Shown: positions 10,389-18,960 of the stretch, piece by piece
Layout of the letters: each line of letters begins with the position of its first letter
Position numbering within the stretch: position 1 is the first letter of the stretch
NCBI RefSeq assembly: GCF_009729095.1
Contig: NZ_VTGX01000001.1
Coordinates: 2,046,001-2,110,000 of the forward strand
Origin: Mycolicibacterium sp. CBMA 247
GTDB lineage: Bacteria; Actinomycetota; Actinomycetes; Mycobacteriales; Mycobacteriaceae
DNA: 64,000 nucleotides
Direction of reading: 5' to 3'
The notes under the pieces: model-generated
Databases searched by the model: none
What the model saw: the letters and a program-made list of their open reading frames with translations, nothing else
What the model was told of the DNA's origin: nothing
Translations under genes and position numbers: made by a program

Positions 10389-11204
10389 GTGTCCGGCCCG
10401 GTGTTACTCCGCCCCGGTGCGCCATTGTCCGCCCAGGTTCAATTCTTCGGATACTGGCAGAACACGCAGGCCACTACGCATCGCAGCCGCGCCCTTCCGC
10501 GCGGCGCCGCAACGGTGATCATCGATCTCGGTTCCCGCGAGCGGGTCGATTTCTACGCCGCCGACGCCACCACCCGCCTCGATGTCGGCGCGGCCTTCAT
10601 CGCCGGGGCGGGGATCACCTCGTATGTCACCCAGATCGGCCCGTCGCAAACCGTGTTGACCATCCACTTCCGTCCCGGCGGCGCCTCGGCGTTCTTCCCG
10701 GCGCCGATGGACGATCTTGAGGACAGCTGCGTGGACCTGGAAGCGATCTGGGGCCGTGACGGGTCCGCCCTGCGCGCCCGCCTGATCGATGCATCCTCAA
10801 TGCGGGCAAGGGTGGCGATCGTGGAGTCATTCCTGTTGGCGCGCATGAGATCCCGTGATCCCGCGGTGGACGCGGTACTGCGGGCAGCCGAACACCGGCC
10901 CTCGCTGCGGGTGACCGACGCGTGCGCGCTGACCGGGTTGTCGGCCAGACGGCTGATCGCGTCCTTCCGGGCCGAGGTGGGCCTCACCCCCAAGACCTAT
11001 CTGCGGGTGCGCCGGTTCCAGGCGGCCATGAGACTGCTGGACACCGGAGACGCCGGAGGTGCCCGGATCGCGGCCGATCTGGGCTACTTCGACCAGGCGC
11101 ATTTCGTCCGGGAGTTTCGTTCGTTCACCGCCATGACGCCGACGCAGTACACCCAGCGCCGCACGTGGCTGCCCAGCCACGTCGGGATCAGCCCGACCCG
11201 GTGA
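10389..11204 (+). CDS. AraC family transcriptional regulator
   Basis: A 271-residue regulator with an N-terminal cupin-like sensor domain (the FFPAPMDDLEDSCVDLEAIW region, about 100-120, resembles the DUF6597 type). The C-terminal AraC DNA-binding domain (about 160-258) has two helix-turn-helix units, VTDACALTGLSARRLIASF and ARIAADLGYFDQAHFVREF. GTG at 10389 is one base after the TetR stop. Its 3' end overlaps the convergent esterase gene by 17 bp. The inducer is unknown. Confidence 0.85.
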   Translation: MSGPVLLRPGAPLSAQVQFFGYWQNTQATTHRSRALPRGAATVIIDLGSRERVDFYAADATTRLDVGAAFIAGAGITSYVTQIGPSQTVLTIHFRPGGASAFFPAPMDDLEDSCVDLEAIWGRDGSALRARLIDASSMRARVAIVESFLLARMRSRDPAVDAVLRAAEHRPSLRVTDACALTGLSARRLIASFRAEVGLTPKTYLRVRRFQAAMRLLDTGDAGGARIAADLGYFDQAHFVREFRSFTAMTPTQYTQRRTWLPSHVGISPTR

Positions 11205-12597
11205 ATCTGCCCGCCACCGACGGCGCCCAACCCGGGTCCCCCGTGGTGGCGTAACGAACCCAGGCTCCGTGCATCTCGGCGGCCAACGTGGCGGGAGGTT
11301 CCCCGGGCCCGAGCAGGGCACCGGGGCCACGCAACGACTCCAGGCCGGTGCGGTCGAATACGAATGGCAGCTCAACCGCGTGGGCCGCACGCAGCGTGCC
11401 GTCCACTGCCATTGAGCACCACGAGAATTCGTAACGGTGCGTCGCGGCGCCGGCCAGCTCCGCATGGGCTCGGGCCGTGCGGTCACTGCCGGTCCGGAAC
11501 AACGCGTCACCCAGGATTGCCGAGCGCAGCTCGCCCCAGCCCGCCCGGGGAAAGCGCGAGCGGTATCGCTGGACCAAGGCAGCAGGGTCGGTGTCCACCT
11601 GCACAGCCAGCCGATCGACGTCGTCTCGGGTCGAGGCGTCGAAGTGGCCCTGAGGAACCAGGTACAAGTTGCCCTCCTCGGTGTTCGTCCCGATGAGCAG
11701 GCCCACTTCGGGATTGAGCTGCAGCGCAGGCTGTTCGGCCAGCACCAAACTGAACGGACTCAAACCCAGCAGCGGGTCGAAACGCCCTTCGGTGCGCAGA
11801 TCCAGCCCGGCCAGCTTGGGGATCACCTCGACCAACTGTTCGTCAGAGACCCGGTCGAATCCGGCCACGGTGGGTTCGACGTTCAGGGCCTCGGCCGCCG
11901 CCCGGGTGACCCGTTCGGCCTGTTCTGGACTGAACGCACCGAAGCCGTTGCCGCTCTGCATGATTGCGCGGCGGATCAACCGCTGCACGCCGGGGGTGCT
12001 CAGCGCTCCGGCGGTGATCGTCGCGCCGGCGGACTGGCCGAACAGGGTGACATTGCCGGGATCGCCACCGAATGCCTCGATATTGGCTTGCACCCAGCCC
12101 AGTGCGGCCAACACGTCGAGCAGGCCACGGTTGGCCACCGCCCCGAGCAGGTCCAGGAATCCCGTGATGCCCAGCCGATAGGTGACCGTCACCAGAACGA
12201 CGCCGTCACGGGCGAAGGCGGTGCCGTCGTACAGCGGTGAGCGGGTGGACCCGGCCACGAAGCCACCGCCGTGGACGAACACCATGACCGGACGGCCCCG
12301 CGCGTTCGGCGGGGTCCAGACATTGACCGTGAGGTAGTCGGGGTCGCGTACCCAGCCCGGTCCGAAGAAGGGCGACATGTCCAAGCGTCCGAAGCCGTTT
12401 CGCCGTGGCTGCGGTGCGGTCGGCGCCAGCCGGGTCGCGTCCCGCACGTCGGGCCACGGCTCGTGTGCTTCCGGAGCCGCGAAGCGACCCGCGACCGTGG
12501 GCGGTGCGGCGTAGGGAATGCCGAGAAAGGTCCAGGCGCCAGGGGTGGCGACACCCCGCACGGCGCCACCGGTGGTGTCGACGATCGGTTCAGGCAT
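11188..12597 (-). CDS. Type B carboxylesterase / lipase
   Basis: A 469-residue carboxylesterase. The oxyanion loop VHGGGF is near 108-113, the nucleophile serine is in GQSAG (Ser189), a candidate acid is in the TNTEEGN segment near 305, and the histidine is probably in AAHAVELPF near 410. The family hydrolyses carboxylic esters; the natural substrate is unknown. No signal peptide is visible, so it is likely cytosolic. It overlaps the upstream metallo-hydrolase gene by eight bases, so the pair is cotranslated. Confidence 0.88.
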   Translation of the reverse strand: MPEPIVDTTGGAVRGVATPGAWTFLGIPYAAPPTVAGRFAAPEAHEPWPDVRDATRLAPTAPQPRRNGFGRLDMSPFFGPGWVRDPDYLTVNVWTPPNARGRPVMVFVHGGGFVAGSTRSPLYDGTAFARDGVVLVTVTYRLGITGFLDLLGAVANRGLLDVLAALGWVQANIEAFGGDPGNVTLFGQSAGATITAGALSTPGVQRLIRRAIMQSGNGFGAFSPEQAERVTRAAAEALNVEPTVAGFDRVSDEQLVEVIPKLAGLDLRTEGRFDPLLGLSPFSLVLAEQPALQLNPEVGLLIGTNTEEGNLYLVPQGHFDASTRDDVDRLAVQVDTDPAALVQRYRSRFPRAGWGELRSAILGDALFRTGSDRTARAHAELAGAATHRYEFSWCSMAVDGTLRAAHAVELPFVFDRTGLESLRGPGALLGPGEPPATLAAEMHGAWVRYATTGDPGWAPSVAGRFTGSG

Positions 12598-13507
12598 CTT
12601 CAGACCCTTGTGTCAGCCGGTCGAATGGTGCCCACGCCTTGACCGCGAACCGGTCGCCGTCCCGCATCACCTCGGCACCGCCGTGCCCGCCGAAATGGGC
12701 TGGTATCACCAGGGTGTTGGTATCGGCGGCCTGGCCCAGCACCCGCCGCCGCGTGGCCCGCGCCTGCTCGGGGTCCTCGCAGTAGCAGCTGTTGGTGTCG
12801 GGTTCGACGATCTGCAGCGCGGTGTGCAGCATGTCGCCGACGAAAACGGCCCGGTCACCGCGCGACTGCAGTCTGACCACCGAGGAGCCCGGCGTGTGCC
12901 CGGGGGCCGGCTCCAGGGTGAGGTTGGCGTCGATGCGAAAGTTGTCCTCCCACAACGTGGTTTGTCCGGCAGCGTGGACCGGTGCGACGCTGTCGAGGAA
13001 GACGTTGTCCCGTCCCGTGACAGGCTGGCCCCGATTGGCCGGGTTCCAGAAATCGAAGTCGGCCCGCGGCATCAGATAAGTGGCGTTCGGGAAGGTCGGT
13101 ATCCAGTTGCCGTCATCGAGGTAGGTGTTCCAGCCGACATGGTCGATATGGAGATGGGTATTGATCACCACGTCGACGTCCTCGGGAGCGACGCCGGCCC
13201 GGGACAGGTTCCCGAGAAAATCGGTATCCAGCTGATGCCACACCGGCGCGTGAGGCCGGTCCTTGTGGTTGCCCACCCCGGTGTCGACCAGGATGGTTCG
13301 GCCTTCACTGCGCAGCAGCCAGGTTTGGATGGCCGATACGCAGACATCGGCTCCCGCGTCATAGAAATCCGGTGCGATCCAATCCTCGTTGTGCCGCCAG
13401 GCCCCGTCGGGGCTCGCCGGGAAGAACTCCTGTGGTGACAGCCGGACCGAGCCGTAGTACTCAATGACCCGGGTCACCGTGACGTCACCCAGCACGATTT
13501 CGTTCAT
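12590..13507 (-). CDS. Metallo-beta-lactamase-fold hydrolase
   Basis: A 305-residue MBL-fold protein with the zinc-binding motif THLHIDH at 117-123, an upstream ILVDTGVGN strand and later metal ligands in PGHTPGSS and PAHFGGHGG. The length and motifs resemble AHL-lactonase-like and quinolone-cleaving MBL hydrolases, but the substrate cannot be read from sequence. It is the first gene of a two-gene unit with the carboxylesterase and is divergent from the MmyB-type regulator, with a strong dyad in the shared gap. Confidence 0.88.
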   Translation of the reverse strand: MNEIVLGDVTVTRVIEYYGSVRLSPQEFFPASPDGAWRHNEDWIAPDFYDAGADVCVSAIQTWLLRSEGRTILVDTGVGNHKDRPHAPVWHQLDTDFLGNLSRAGVAPEDVDVVINTHLHIDHVGWNTYLDDGNWIPTFPNATYLMPRADFDFWNPANRGQPVTGRDNVFLDSVAPVHAAGQTTLWEDNFRIDANLTLEPAPGHTPGSSVVRLQSRGDRAVFVGDMLHTALQIVEPDTNSCYCEDPEQARATRRRVLGQAADTNTLVIPAHFGGHGGAEVMRDGDRFAVKAWAPFDRLTQGSEDA

Positions 13508-13547
13508 GTCCCCAGCCTGACGGCGAGGCTGTGGACCAACCAGACCT

Positions 13548-13582
13548 GGCGGTGCCTACCACTGCCAGGGATAGGCACCGCC
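13548..13582. promoter_or_regulatory. Long dyad between MBL hydrolase and MmyB-type regulator
   Basis: GGCGGTGCCTA (13548-13558) and TAGGCACCGCC (13572-13582) are perfect 11-base inverted repeats around a 13-base spacer. They sit in the 101 bp divergent gap, 27 bp before the regulator start. This is the probable binding site of the regulator, controlling both its own gene and the hydrolase-esterase pair. Confidence 0.6.
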
Positions 13583-13608
13583 GATGAGCGCGGAGGCATA
13601 GTGGGGTC

Positions 13609-14490
13609 ATGACCAGCGGACAACTCGGCGAGTTCCTGCGGGCCCGGCGCGGGCGGCTGCATCCGGAGGATGTGGGACTGTCCCAGTACGGCGAACGACG
13701 ACGTGTGGCGGGTCTGCGACGGGAGGAGGTTGCCCAGCTGGCCGGCGTCAGCGTTTCCTACTACACCCGGCTCGAACAGGGGCAGTCGGTGAATGCCTCG
13801 GAGGCGATCCTCGACGCGCTGGCACGGGCCCTGCAGTTGGACATTCACGAGCACGCTCATCTCCGGGAGCTGGCGTCCCGGCGCACGCAGCCGACCCGAC
13901 GCCCTCCGGTCGAGCGCGTCAGCACACTGACCCGCGATCTGTTGCGATCGCTGGACCACCTGCCCGTGCTGGTGATCGGCCGCCGCACAGATGTGCTGGC
14001 CTGGAACGAGCTGGGGCATGCCCTGCTGGCCGGCCACGTGGATTTCACGTCGGTGGATAACCCCGCGGCCCGGCCCAACCTGGCCCGGCTGCTGTTCCTC
14101 GATCCACACACGCGCGACCTTTATGTGGATTGGCACCGCAAGGTCGGGACGGTGGTCGGCAGCCTCCGCCTGGCCGCGGGTCGGTATCCCGACGACGCGC
14201 TGCTGTCCGCGCTGATCGGTGAATTGTCGATCAAGAGCCCGGAATTCGTGGCGCTGTGGGCCGATCACCGGGTGAAACCGTGCGAGGCCGACTCCTACGA
14301 CCTGCGCCATCCGCTCGCCGGCCCGCTCACCGTGACCATGCAGAACCTGAAACTCGCCCGCGATGTCGAACAATCACTGTGTGTGGTGACGACGGCGGAG
14401 GGTTCGAGTTCAGCGGATGCGTTGCAGCTGCTGGCGCAATCGACACGCGACAAAAATATCCAAGCCCCCACCACTGTGGGACGCGCATGA
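13609..14490 (+). CDS. XRE-type regulator with MmyB-like ligand-binding domain
   Basis: A 293-residue regulator. The N-terminal helix-turn-helix (about 30-85) includes RRVAGLRREEVAQLAGVSVS and YYTRLEQGQ, the signature of the actinobacterial MmyB group. The C-terminal PAS-like domain (about 105-270) contains DVLAWNELGHALL, typical of the MmyB fold, which binds fatty-acid-like ligands in the family. It is divergent from the MBL hydrolase and esterase genes, which are its likely targets. Confidence 0.88.
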   Translation: MTSGQLGEFLRARRGRLHPEDVGLSQYGERRRVAGLRREEVAQLAGVSVSYYTRLEQGQSVNASEAILDALARALQLDIHEHAHLRELASRRTQPTRRPPVERVSTLTRDLLRSLDHLPVLVIGRRTDVLAWNELGHALLAGHVDFTSVDNPAARPNLARLLFLDPHTRDLYVDWHRKVGTVVGSLRLAAGRYPDDALLSALIGELSIKSPEFVALWADHRVKPCEADSYDLRHPLAGPLTVTMQNLKLARDVEQSLCVVTTAEGSSSADALQLLAQSTRDKNIQAPTTVGRA

Positions 14491-14497
14491 TGGCGAC

Positions 14498-15331
14498 ATG
14501 ACCAACTCTGGACAGCCCCCAGGTCAGGCCGTGGCCGATACCGGGATCCTGGTGGCAGCTATCCGCGCCGAGGAAACCCGCCGTCCCGACCGGCTTTTCA
14601 CCGACCCGTTCGCACAGAAGCTGGCCGGTGAATCCGGGCAGCGGATGCTCGTCGAAGCCGTCGCCGCCAGCGGTGACAAGTCGACACTGCAGATCGTGGT
14701 GCGCACCCGGTTTTGGGATGAGGCGCTGCTGAACGCGGTGCCGCCGGTGAGGCAGGTGGTGATCCTTGCGGCGGGCCTGGACGCCCGGGCCTACCGGCTG
14801 CCGTGGGCCGACGGCACCACGGTCTTCGAGCTCGACCAGCCCGCCGTGATCGCCGCCAAGGCCGACGCGCTGGCCGGCGACGAACCGCGCTGCCGACGGG
14901 TGGCCATCGGCGTCGATCTCACCGAGGACTGGACCGATGCCCTGCGGGCCAACGGCTTTGACCCAGGTGCGCCGGCCGTGTGGTTGATCGAGGGGCTGCT
15001 GCAATATCTCGACGAGGACGCCGTGCACACGGTGTTCGAGCGGGTCGACGCGATGTCGGCACCCGGATCGGTGCTGCTCTACGACATCGTCGGCAAGACG
15101 CTGCTGGACAATGTGACGCTGGCCGCGGTCCGCGAGCGGATGGCCCGCAACGGTGCGCCGTGGCTGTTCGGGACGGACGCCCCAGGTCAGCTGTGCGAAG
15201 GATTGGGCTGGTCAGCGGTGGTCACCGATGTGGCCGAGCCGGGCAACAAGTGGAACCGGTGGTTCGCCCCCGCGGTGCCGCTGGAGGTCCCCGGGGTCCC
15301 GCGCGGGTATTTCGTCACCGCGACCAAGTGA
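14498..15331 (+). CDS. SAM-dependent methyltransferase (LCM-like family), second copy
   Basis: A 277-residue class I methyltransferase of the same family as the protein at 7870-8763. It has the motif [20 protein letters not shown], the acidic FELDQPAV and AVWLIEGLLQYL. ATG at 14498 begins the conserved N-terminus (TNSGQPPGQAVADTGILVAA); the open frame upstream overlaps the regulator gene and is noncoding. It follows the MmyB-type regulator by seven bases, which suggests cotranscription. The substrate is unknown. Confidence 0.85.
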   Translation: MTNSGQPPGQAVADTGILVAAIRAEETRRPDRLFTDPFAQKLAGESGQRMLVEAVAASGDKSTLQIVVRTRFWDEALLNAVPPVRQVVILAAGLDARAYRLPWADGTTVFELDQPAVIAAKADALAGDEPRCRRVAIGVDLTEDWTDALRANGFDPGAPAVWLIEGLLQYLDEDAVHTVFERVDAMSAPGSVLLYDIVGKTLLDNVTLAAVRERMARNGAPWLFGTDAPGQLCEGLGWSAVVTDVAEPGNKWNRWFAPAVPLEVPGVPRGYFVTATK

Positions 15332-15335
15332 CGAC

Positions 15336-15354
15336 CTCCAGTGTCACGCTGGAG
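15336..15354 (+). terminator. Weak hairpin after the methyltransferase gene
   Basis: CTCCAG and CTGGAG form a 6-bp stem around a 7-base loop, five bases after the stop codon. There is no U-tract, as is common in mycobacteria, so termination is only possible. Confidence 0.3.
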
Positions 15355-15403
15355 TGGCACTCGGCGCCGACAGCCACGCTAGGGTGACAATGGGCGCCTG
15401 GCC

Positions 15404-15445
15404 GGACTAGCGCCTCGGGACTAGCGCCTTGCGGGACTAGTGCCC
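15404..15445. repeat. Three short direct repeats GGACTAGCGCCT
   Basis: The 12-base unit occurs at 15404-15415 and 15418-15429 and in a variant form at 15434-15445, where it overlaps the stop codon of the VOC gene. Spacing is 14 and 16 bp. The units supply TAG stops on the minus strand. No function is evident. Confidence 0.5.
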
Positions 15446-16018
15446 GGCGGTCACCGGCGGACGTCGATCGGCGGCAGTCTTGGGGGCGGCCTGCGCGTCG
15501 GCGTCGGTGAATTCCTTGGTCCAACAAGCGAATTCCAGGGTGATCCCGTCCGGGTCGAGGAAGTAGAACGACCGCACGTAGACGCCGGGGTGCACCGTCG
15601 CGGAAGCCTGCATCGGGCTGTCGTCGTGGTTGAGCACCGGACCCACCCGAACGCCCTTGGCCTTGAGCTTCTGCCGGTACTCGTCGAACTTCTCCGCGGG
15701 CACATGCAGCGCGATGTGGTTCAGCGACCCGGTGGCGCTGACGAATTCGCCGATTCCGGGGATCGCGGCAGGCGCCGACACCCCCGGCACACCGTCGGGG
15801 GCCTCGCGGAACCAGAAGAACGCGATGCAGTCCCCGTTGCCTGCGTCGAAAAAGAAGTGCTGCCCCATACCGCCGGGCATGTCCAGCGATTTGATCAGCG
15901 GCATGCCGAGCACGTTGGTGTAGAAGTCGACCGTGCGCGCCATGTCAGCGCACACCAGTGCCACATGGTTGATTCCGCCGAACTCGAACTCCGAGTTGGG
16001 ATTGTCGGGCTTGATCAC
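15437..16018 (-). CDS. VOC (glyoxalase/extradiol dioxygenase-fold) protein, Rv0274-like
   Basis: A 193-residue vicinal-oxygen-chelate protein with two paired beta-alpha-beta modules. Metal-ligand candidates are His in GGINHVALV, His in SLNHIALHV and Glu in DPDGITLEFACW. GTG at 16018 is chosen because GGAGG lies nine bases upstream; an open reading stretch further upstream runs into the operator at 16067. The family includes metal-dependent dioxygenases and isomerases. It is divergent from a TetR gene and matches Rv0274 by position. Confidence 0.82.
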   Translation of the reverse strand: MIKPDNPNSEFEFGGINHVALVCADMARTVDFYTNVLGMPLIKSLDMPGGMGQHFFFDAGNGDCIAFFWFREAPDGVPGVSAPAAIPGIGEFVSATGSLNHIALHVPAEKFDEYRQKLKAKGVRVGPVLNHDDSPMQASATVHPGVYVRSFYFLDPDGITLEFACWTKEFTDADAQAAPKTAADRRPPVTAGH

Positions 16019-16066
16019 GTCAATGCACCTCCGGGGCGAACGCACCATGGACTGGCGCAGCTGCGA

Positions 16067-16092
16067 ATCTGAATCTAACATCAGATTCAGAT
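16067..16092. promoter_or_regulatory. Perfect TetR-type operator between VOC and TetR genes
   Basis: ATCTGAATCT (16067-16076) and AGATTCAGAT (16083-16092) are perfect 10-base inverted repeats separated by AACATC. The site is 49 bp from the VOC start and 52 bp from the TetR start. This geometry is typical of a TetR protein that represses its own gene and the divergent neighbour. Confidence 0.7.
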
Positions 16093-16143
16093 GTGATCAA
16101 TGGCGGTGCAAGATTTCCCGGCCCGCCGGGAGTGAGGAAATCT

Positions 16144-16773
16144 GTGAATGTCAGCCCCCGGACCCCGTTGCCGACCGCGCGTGGCCGCCAGACCCAGGCG
16201 GCGATCGACAGCGCGGCCCGCGCGGTAATCGCCCGCAAGGGCATCTTGGCCACGACGATCTCCGACATCGCCTCCGAGGCAGGCCGGTCTGCCGCGTCGT
16301 TCTACAACTACTACGCCTCGAAAGAAGCCATGGTCCGCGAATGGGCCCTGCGATTCCGCAACGAGGCCCGCGAACGCGCGCTTCCCGCGACCGCACCGCA
16401 CCTCACCAACTGGGAACGCAGCTACCAGGCGGCCTCCGCGCACTGGACCACCTACCGGCACCGCCTGGCCGAGATCATCAGCGTGTCCCAGATGGCGATG
16501 ATCGACGACGACTTCGCCGAATACTGGGATGAGATCTGCCGGCTACCGATCACCATGATCACCGAAATGATCAAACATGCTCAGCAGCAAGGATTCTGCC
16601 CTGACGACGACGCTCACCTGACTGCGGTTGCACTGGTGTCGATGCTCAACCAGTTCTGCTACGTCCAACTGTCCGGCGGACGCGATGCCTTGGCCGATGA
16701 CGCCGCCTGCATCACCACCCTGGCGAATGTGTTCTACCGGACCATCTACCACGAGGGGAATCCACACACATGA
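16144..16773 (+). CDS. TetR family transcriptional regulator, Rv0273c-like
   Basis: A 209-residue regulator with the helix-turn-helix ILATTISDIASEAGRSAASF followed by YNYYASKEAMVREW, and an all-helical C-terminal domain. GTG at 16144 is preferred because GAGG lies six bases upstream; an earlier GTG at 16093 abuts the operator with no Shine-Dalgarno. The stop overlaps the next gene's ATG by four bases. It probably binds the 10-base dyad at 16067-16092. Confidence 0.85.
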   Translation: MNVSPRTPLPTARGRQTQAAIDSAARAVIARKGILATTISDIASEAGRSAASFYNYYASKEAMVREWALRFRNEARERALPATAPHLTNWERSYQAASAHWTTYRHRLAEIISVSQMAMIDDDFAEYWDEICRLPITMITEMIKHAQQQGFCPDDDAHLTAVALVSMLNQFCYVQLSGGRDALADDAACITTLANVFYRTIYHEGNPHT

Positions 16774-17909
16774 ACAGAGCGTCCTCGGCAGCGGCCGCAG
16801 GTGTGGTCCGTGAGTTCGTCGGAGCGGAATCGCCGACGGCCCACCGCGCCGGTGCGGGCGGCCACCCGTGCCAAGGCCTCTACCACCGCGGGGTCGGACG
16901 CAAACCCAAAGTGGCCGTGATCGCCACGCACTATCAGATCGACTTCTCCGAGCACTATCTCGCCGACTACCTGGCCACCAGGGGCATCGGCTTCCTCGGC
17001 TGGAACACCCGCTTCCGCGGGTTCGAGAGCAGCTTCCTGCTCGACCACGCGCTGGTCGACATCGGAGTCGGCGTGCGATGGCTCCGCGAGACCCAGAACA
17101 TCGAAACCATTGTCCTGCTGGGCAACTCCGGCGGTGGATCCTTGATGGCGGCCTATCAGGCCCAGGCCGTCGATCCGCATGTGCGGCCATTGGAGGGGAT
17201 GCGGCCCGCGGCGGGCCTGACGGAACTGCCGCCCGCCGACGGTTATGTGGCCAGCGCGGCCCATCCGGGCCGACCGGATGTGCTGACCGCCTGGATGGAC
17301 GCCGCGGTCGTCGACGAGAACGACGCCATCGCCAGCGATCCCGAGCTCGACCTGTTCGACGAGCGCAACACCGCGCCCTTTTCATCCGAGTTCGTGGCGC
17401 GGTACCGCGCGGCGCAGGTCGCACGCAACGAGAAGATCACCGACTGGGCCGAGGACGAGCTCAAAAGAGTTCAGGCGGCCGGATATTCGGACCGTCCGTT
17501 CACGGTGATGCGCACCTGGGCCGACCCGAGGATGGTCGATCCGGCCATCGAGCCGACCCACAGGCAGGCCAACCTGTGCTACGCCGGGGTTCCGATCAAG
17601 GCGAACCGCTCGGCCCGCGGCATCGCCGCGGCCACCACCCTGCGGAACTGGATCGGCATGTGGAGCCTGCGGCACGCGCAGACCCGGGCCGAACCGCACC
17701 TGGCCCGGATCACCTGCCCGGCGCTGGTGATCAACGCCGACCAGGACACCGGGGTGTATCCGTCCGACGCTCGACGCATTTACGCTGTCCTGGCGAGCAC
17801 GGACAAGGCACAGTGCTCGATCGACACCGATCATTACTTCACCACTCCGGGTGCGCGCAGCGAGCAGGCCGATACCATCGCCCGATGGATCGCGAAGCGG
17901 TGGCGGTGA
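16770..17909 (+). CDS. Alpha/beta hydrolase, Rv0272c-like
   Basis: A 379-residue alpha/beta hydrolase. The nucleophile elbow is GNSGGG with Ser120. A candidate acid is in VINADQDTGVY and the base is the His in DTDHYFTTPG near the C-terminus. A long insert (about 130-270) covers the active site. It overlaps the TetR gene by ATGA and the following dehydrogenase by GTGA, so the three are one transcription unit. Position matches Rv0272c next to fadE6. The substrate is unknown. Confidence 0.82.
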   Translation: MNRASSAAAAGVVREFVGAESPTAHRAGAGGHPCQGLYHRGVGRKPKVAVIATHYQIDFSEHYLADYLATRGIGFLGWNTRFRGFESSFLLDHALVDIGVGVRWLRETQNIETIVLLGNSGGGSLMAAYQAQAVDPHVRPLEGMRPAAGLTELPPADGYVASAAHPGRPDVLTAWMDAAVVDENDAIASDPELDLFDERNTAPFSSEFVARYRAAQVARNEKITDWAEDELKRVQAAGYSDRPFTVMRTWADPRMVDPAIEPTHRQANLCYAGVPIKANRSARGIAAATTLRNWIGMWSLRHAQTRAEPHLARITCPALVINADQDTGVYPSDARRIYAVLASTDKAQCSIDTDHYFTTPGARSEQADTIARWIAKRWR

Positions 17910-18874
17910 ACCCCGGCCGGATCAGGGTCCTGGCCCACTTCACCCCCGGTGACAAGGTGATGGATTTTCTTGCCCCTCACCAGGACTGGCTGGACATACG
18001 GTTCTGCGCCGAGGACGACGACGCCACTTTCTACCGGGAACTGCCCTCCGCCGAGGTGCTCTGGCATGTGTTGCGGCCGGTCTCGGGCGACGACCTGGAG
18101 CGCGGCCTGCGGCTGCGGCTGGTGCACAAGCTGGGCGCCGGGGTGAACACCATCGACGTCGACACCGCGACCAGGCTGGGCATCCTGGTGGCCAACATGC
18201 CCGGGGCCAATGCGCCATCGGTGGCCGAGGGAACCGTGCTGCTGATGCTGGCCGCGCTGCGCCGGTTGCCCGAACTCGACCGCGCCACGCGGGAAGGCAC
18301 GGGCTGGCCCTCGGATCACACCCTGGGCGAAACCGTGCGCGATATCAGCGGGTGCACGGTGGGGCTGCTCGGCTACGGCAACGTCGCCAAGCGGGTCGAG
18401 AAGATCGTGGTCGCGATGGGTGCCGATCCCTCACAGGTGATCCATACCAGCACCCGCGACACCGGCCATCCACAGTGGCGCAGCCTGCCAGACCTGTTGG
18501 CCGCCAGCGATATCGTCTCGCTTCACCTCCCGCTGACCGAGGCCACCCAGGGGCTTCTCGACGGCAAGACCCTGGCGTCGATGAAGCCCGGTGCCGTCGT
18601 CGTCAACACCGCGCGGGGGCCGATCATCGACGAGCCCGCCCTGGTGGAGGCGCTGCGCACCGGACAGCTGGCCGCAGCCGGGCTGGACGTGTTCGCCGAG
18701 GAGCCGGTGCCGCCCGGCAATCCCCTGTTGGAGCTGCCCAATGTGGTGCTCACCCCGCACGTCACCTGGTACACCGTCGACACTATGCGGCGCTACCTGA
18801 CCATGGCGGTCGACAACTGCCGGCGCATTCGTGACGGCGAGCACCTGGCCCACGTAGTAAACGGGGTTAGATAG
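17906..18874 (+). CDS. D-2-hydroxyacid dehydrogenase (NAD-binding)
   Basis: A 322-residue D-isomer-specific 2-hydroxyacid dehydrogenase. It has the dinucleotide-binding GLLGYGNVAKRV, the conserved catalytic Arg in VVNTARGPIIDE, Glu in LDVFAEEPV and His in LTPHVTW. The reaction is reversible NAD(P)-linked reduction of a 2-oxoacid. GTG at 17906 gives a GTGA overlap with the hydrolase stop; ATG at 17885 in the same frame is an alternative. I do not recall this gene between Rv0272c and fadE6 in M. tuberculosis, so it may be a lineage-specific addition. Confidence 0.85.
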   Translation: MNPGRIRVLAHFTPGDKVMDFLAPHQDWLDIRFCAEDDDATFYRELPSAEVLWHVLRPVSGDDLERGLRLRLVHKLGAGVNTIDVDTATRLGILVANMPGANAPSVAEGTVLLMLAALRRLPELDRATREGTGWPSDHTLGETVRDISGCTVGLLGYGNVAKRVEKIVVAMGADPSQVIHTSTRDTGHPQWRSLPDLLAASDIVSLHLPLTEATQGLLDGKTLASMKPGAVVVNTARGPIIDEPALVEALRTGQLAAAGLDVFAEEPVPPGNPLLELPNVVLTPHVTWYTVDTMRRYLTMAVDNCRRIRDGEHLAHVVNGVR

Positions 18875-18960
18875 GCCGCCGAAGTGGCGCCGGTCACTCC
18901 GGGGTACCCTCGGCCCCAACCGACCGGTTAATAGATACATGCCCCGGATGGAGGTACCGC

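Noticed and set aside
16868..17905. Long N-terminal extension of the 2-hydroxyacid dehydrogenase frame
   Set aside because: It overlaps the alpha/beta hydrolase in another frame, is Arg-rich without motifs, and the dehydrogenase domain starts after 17906.
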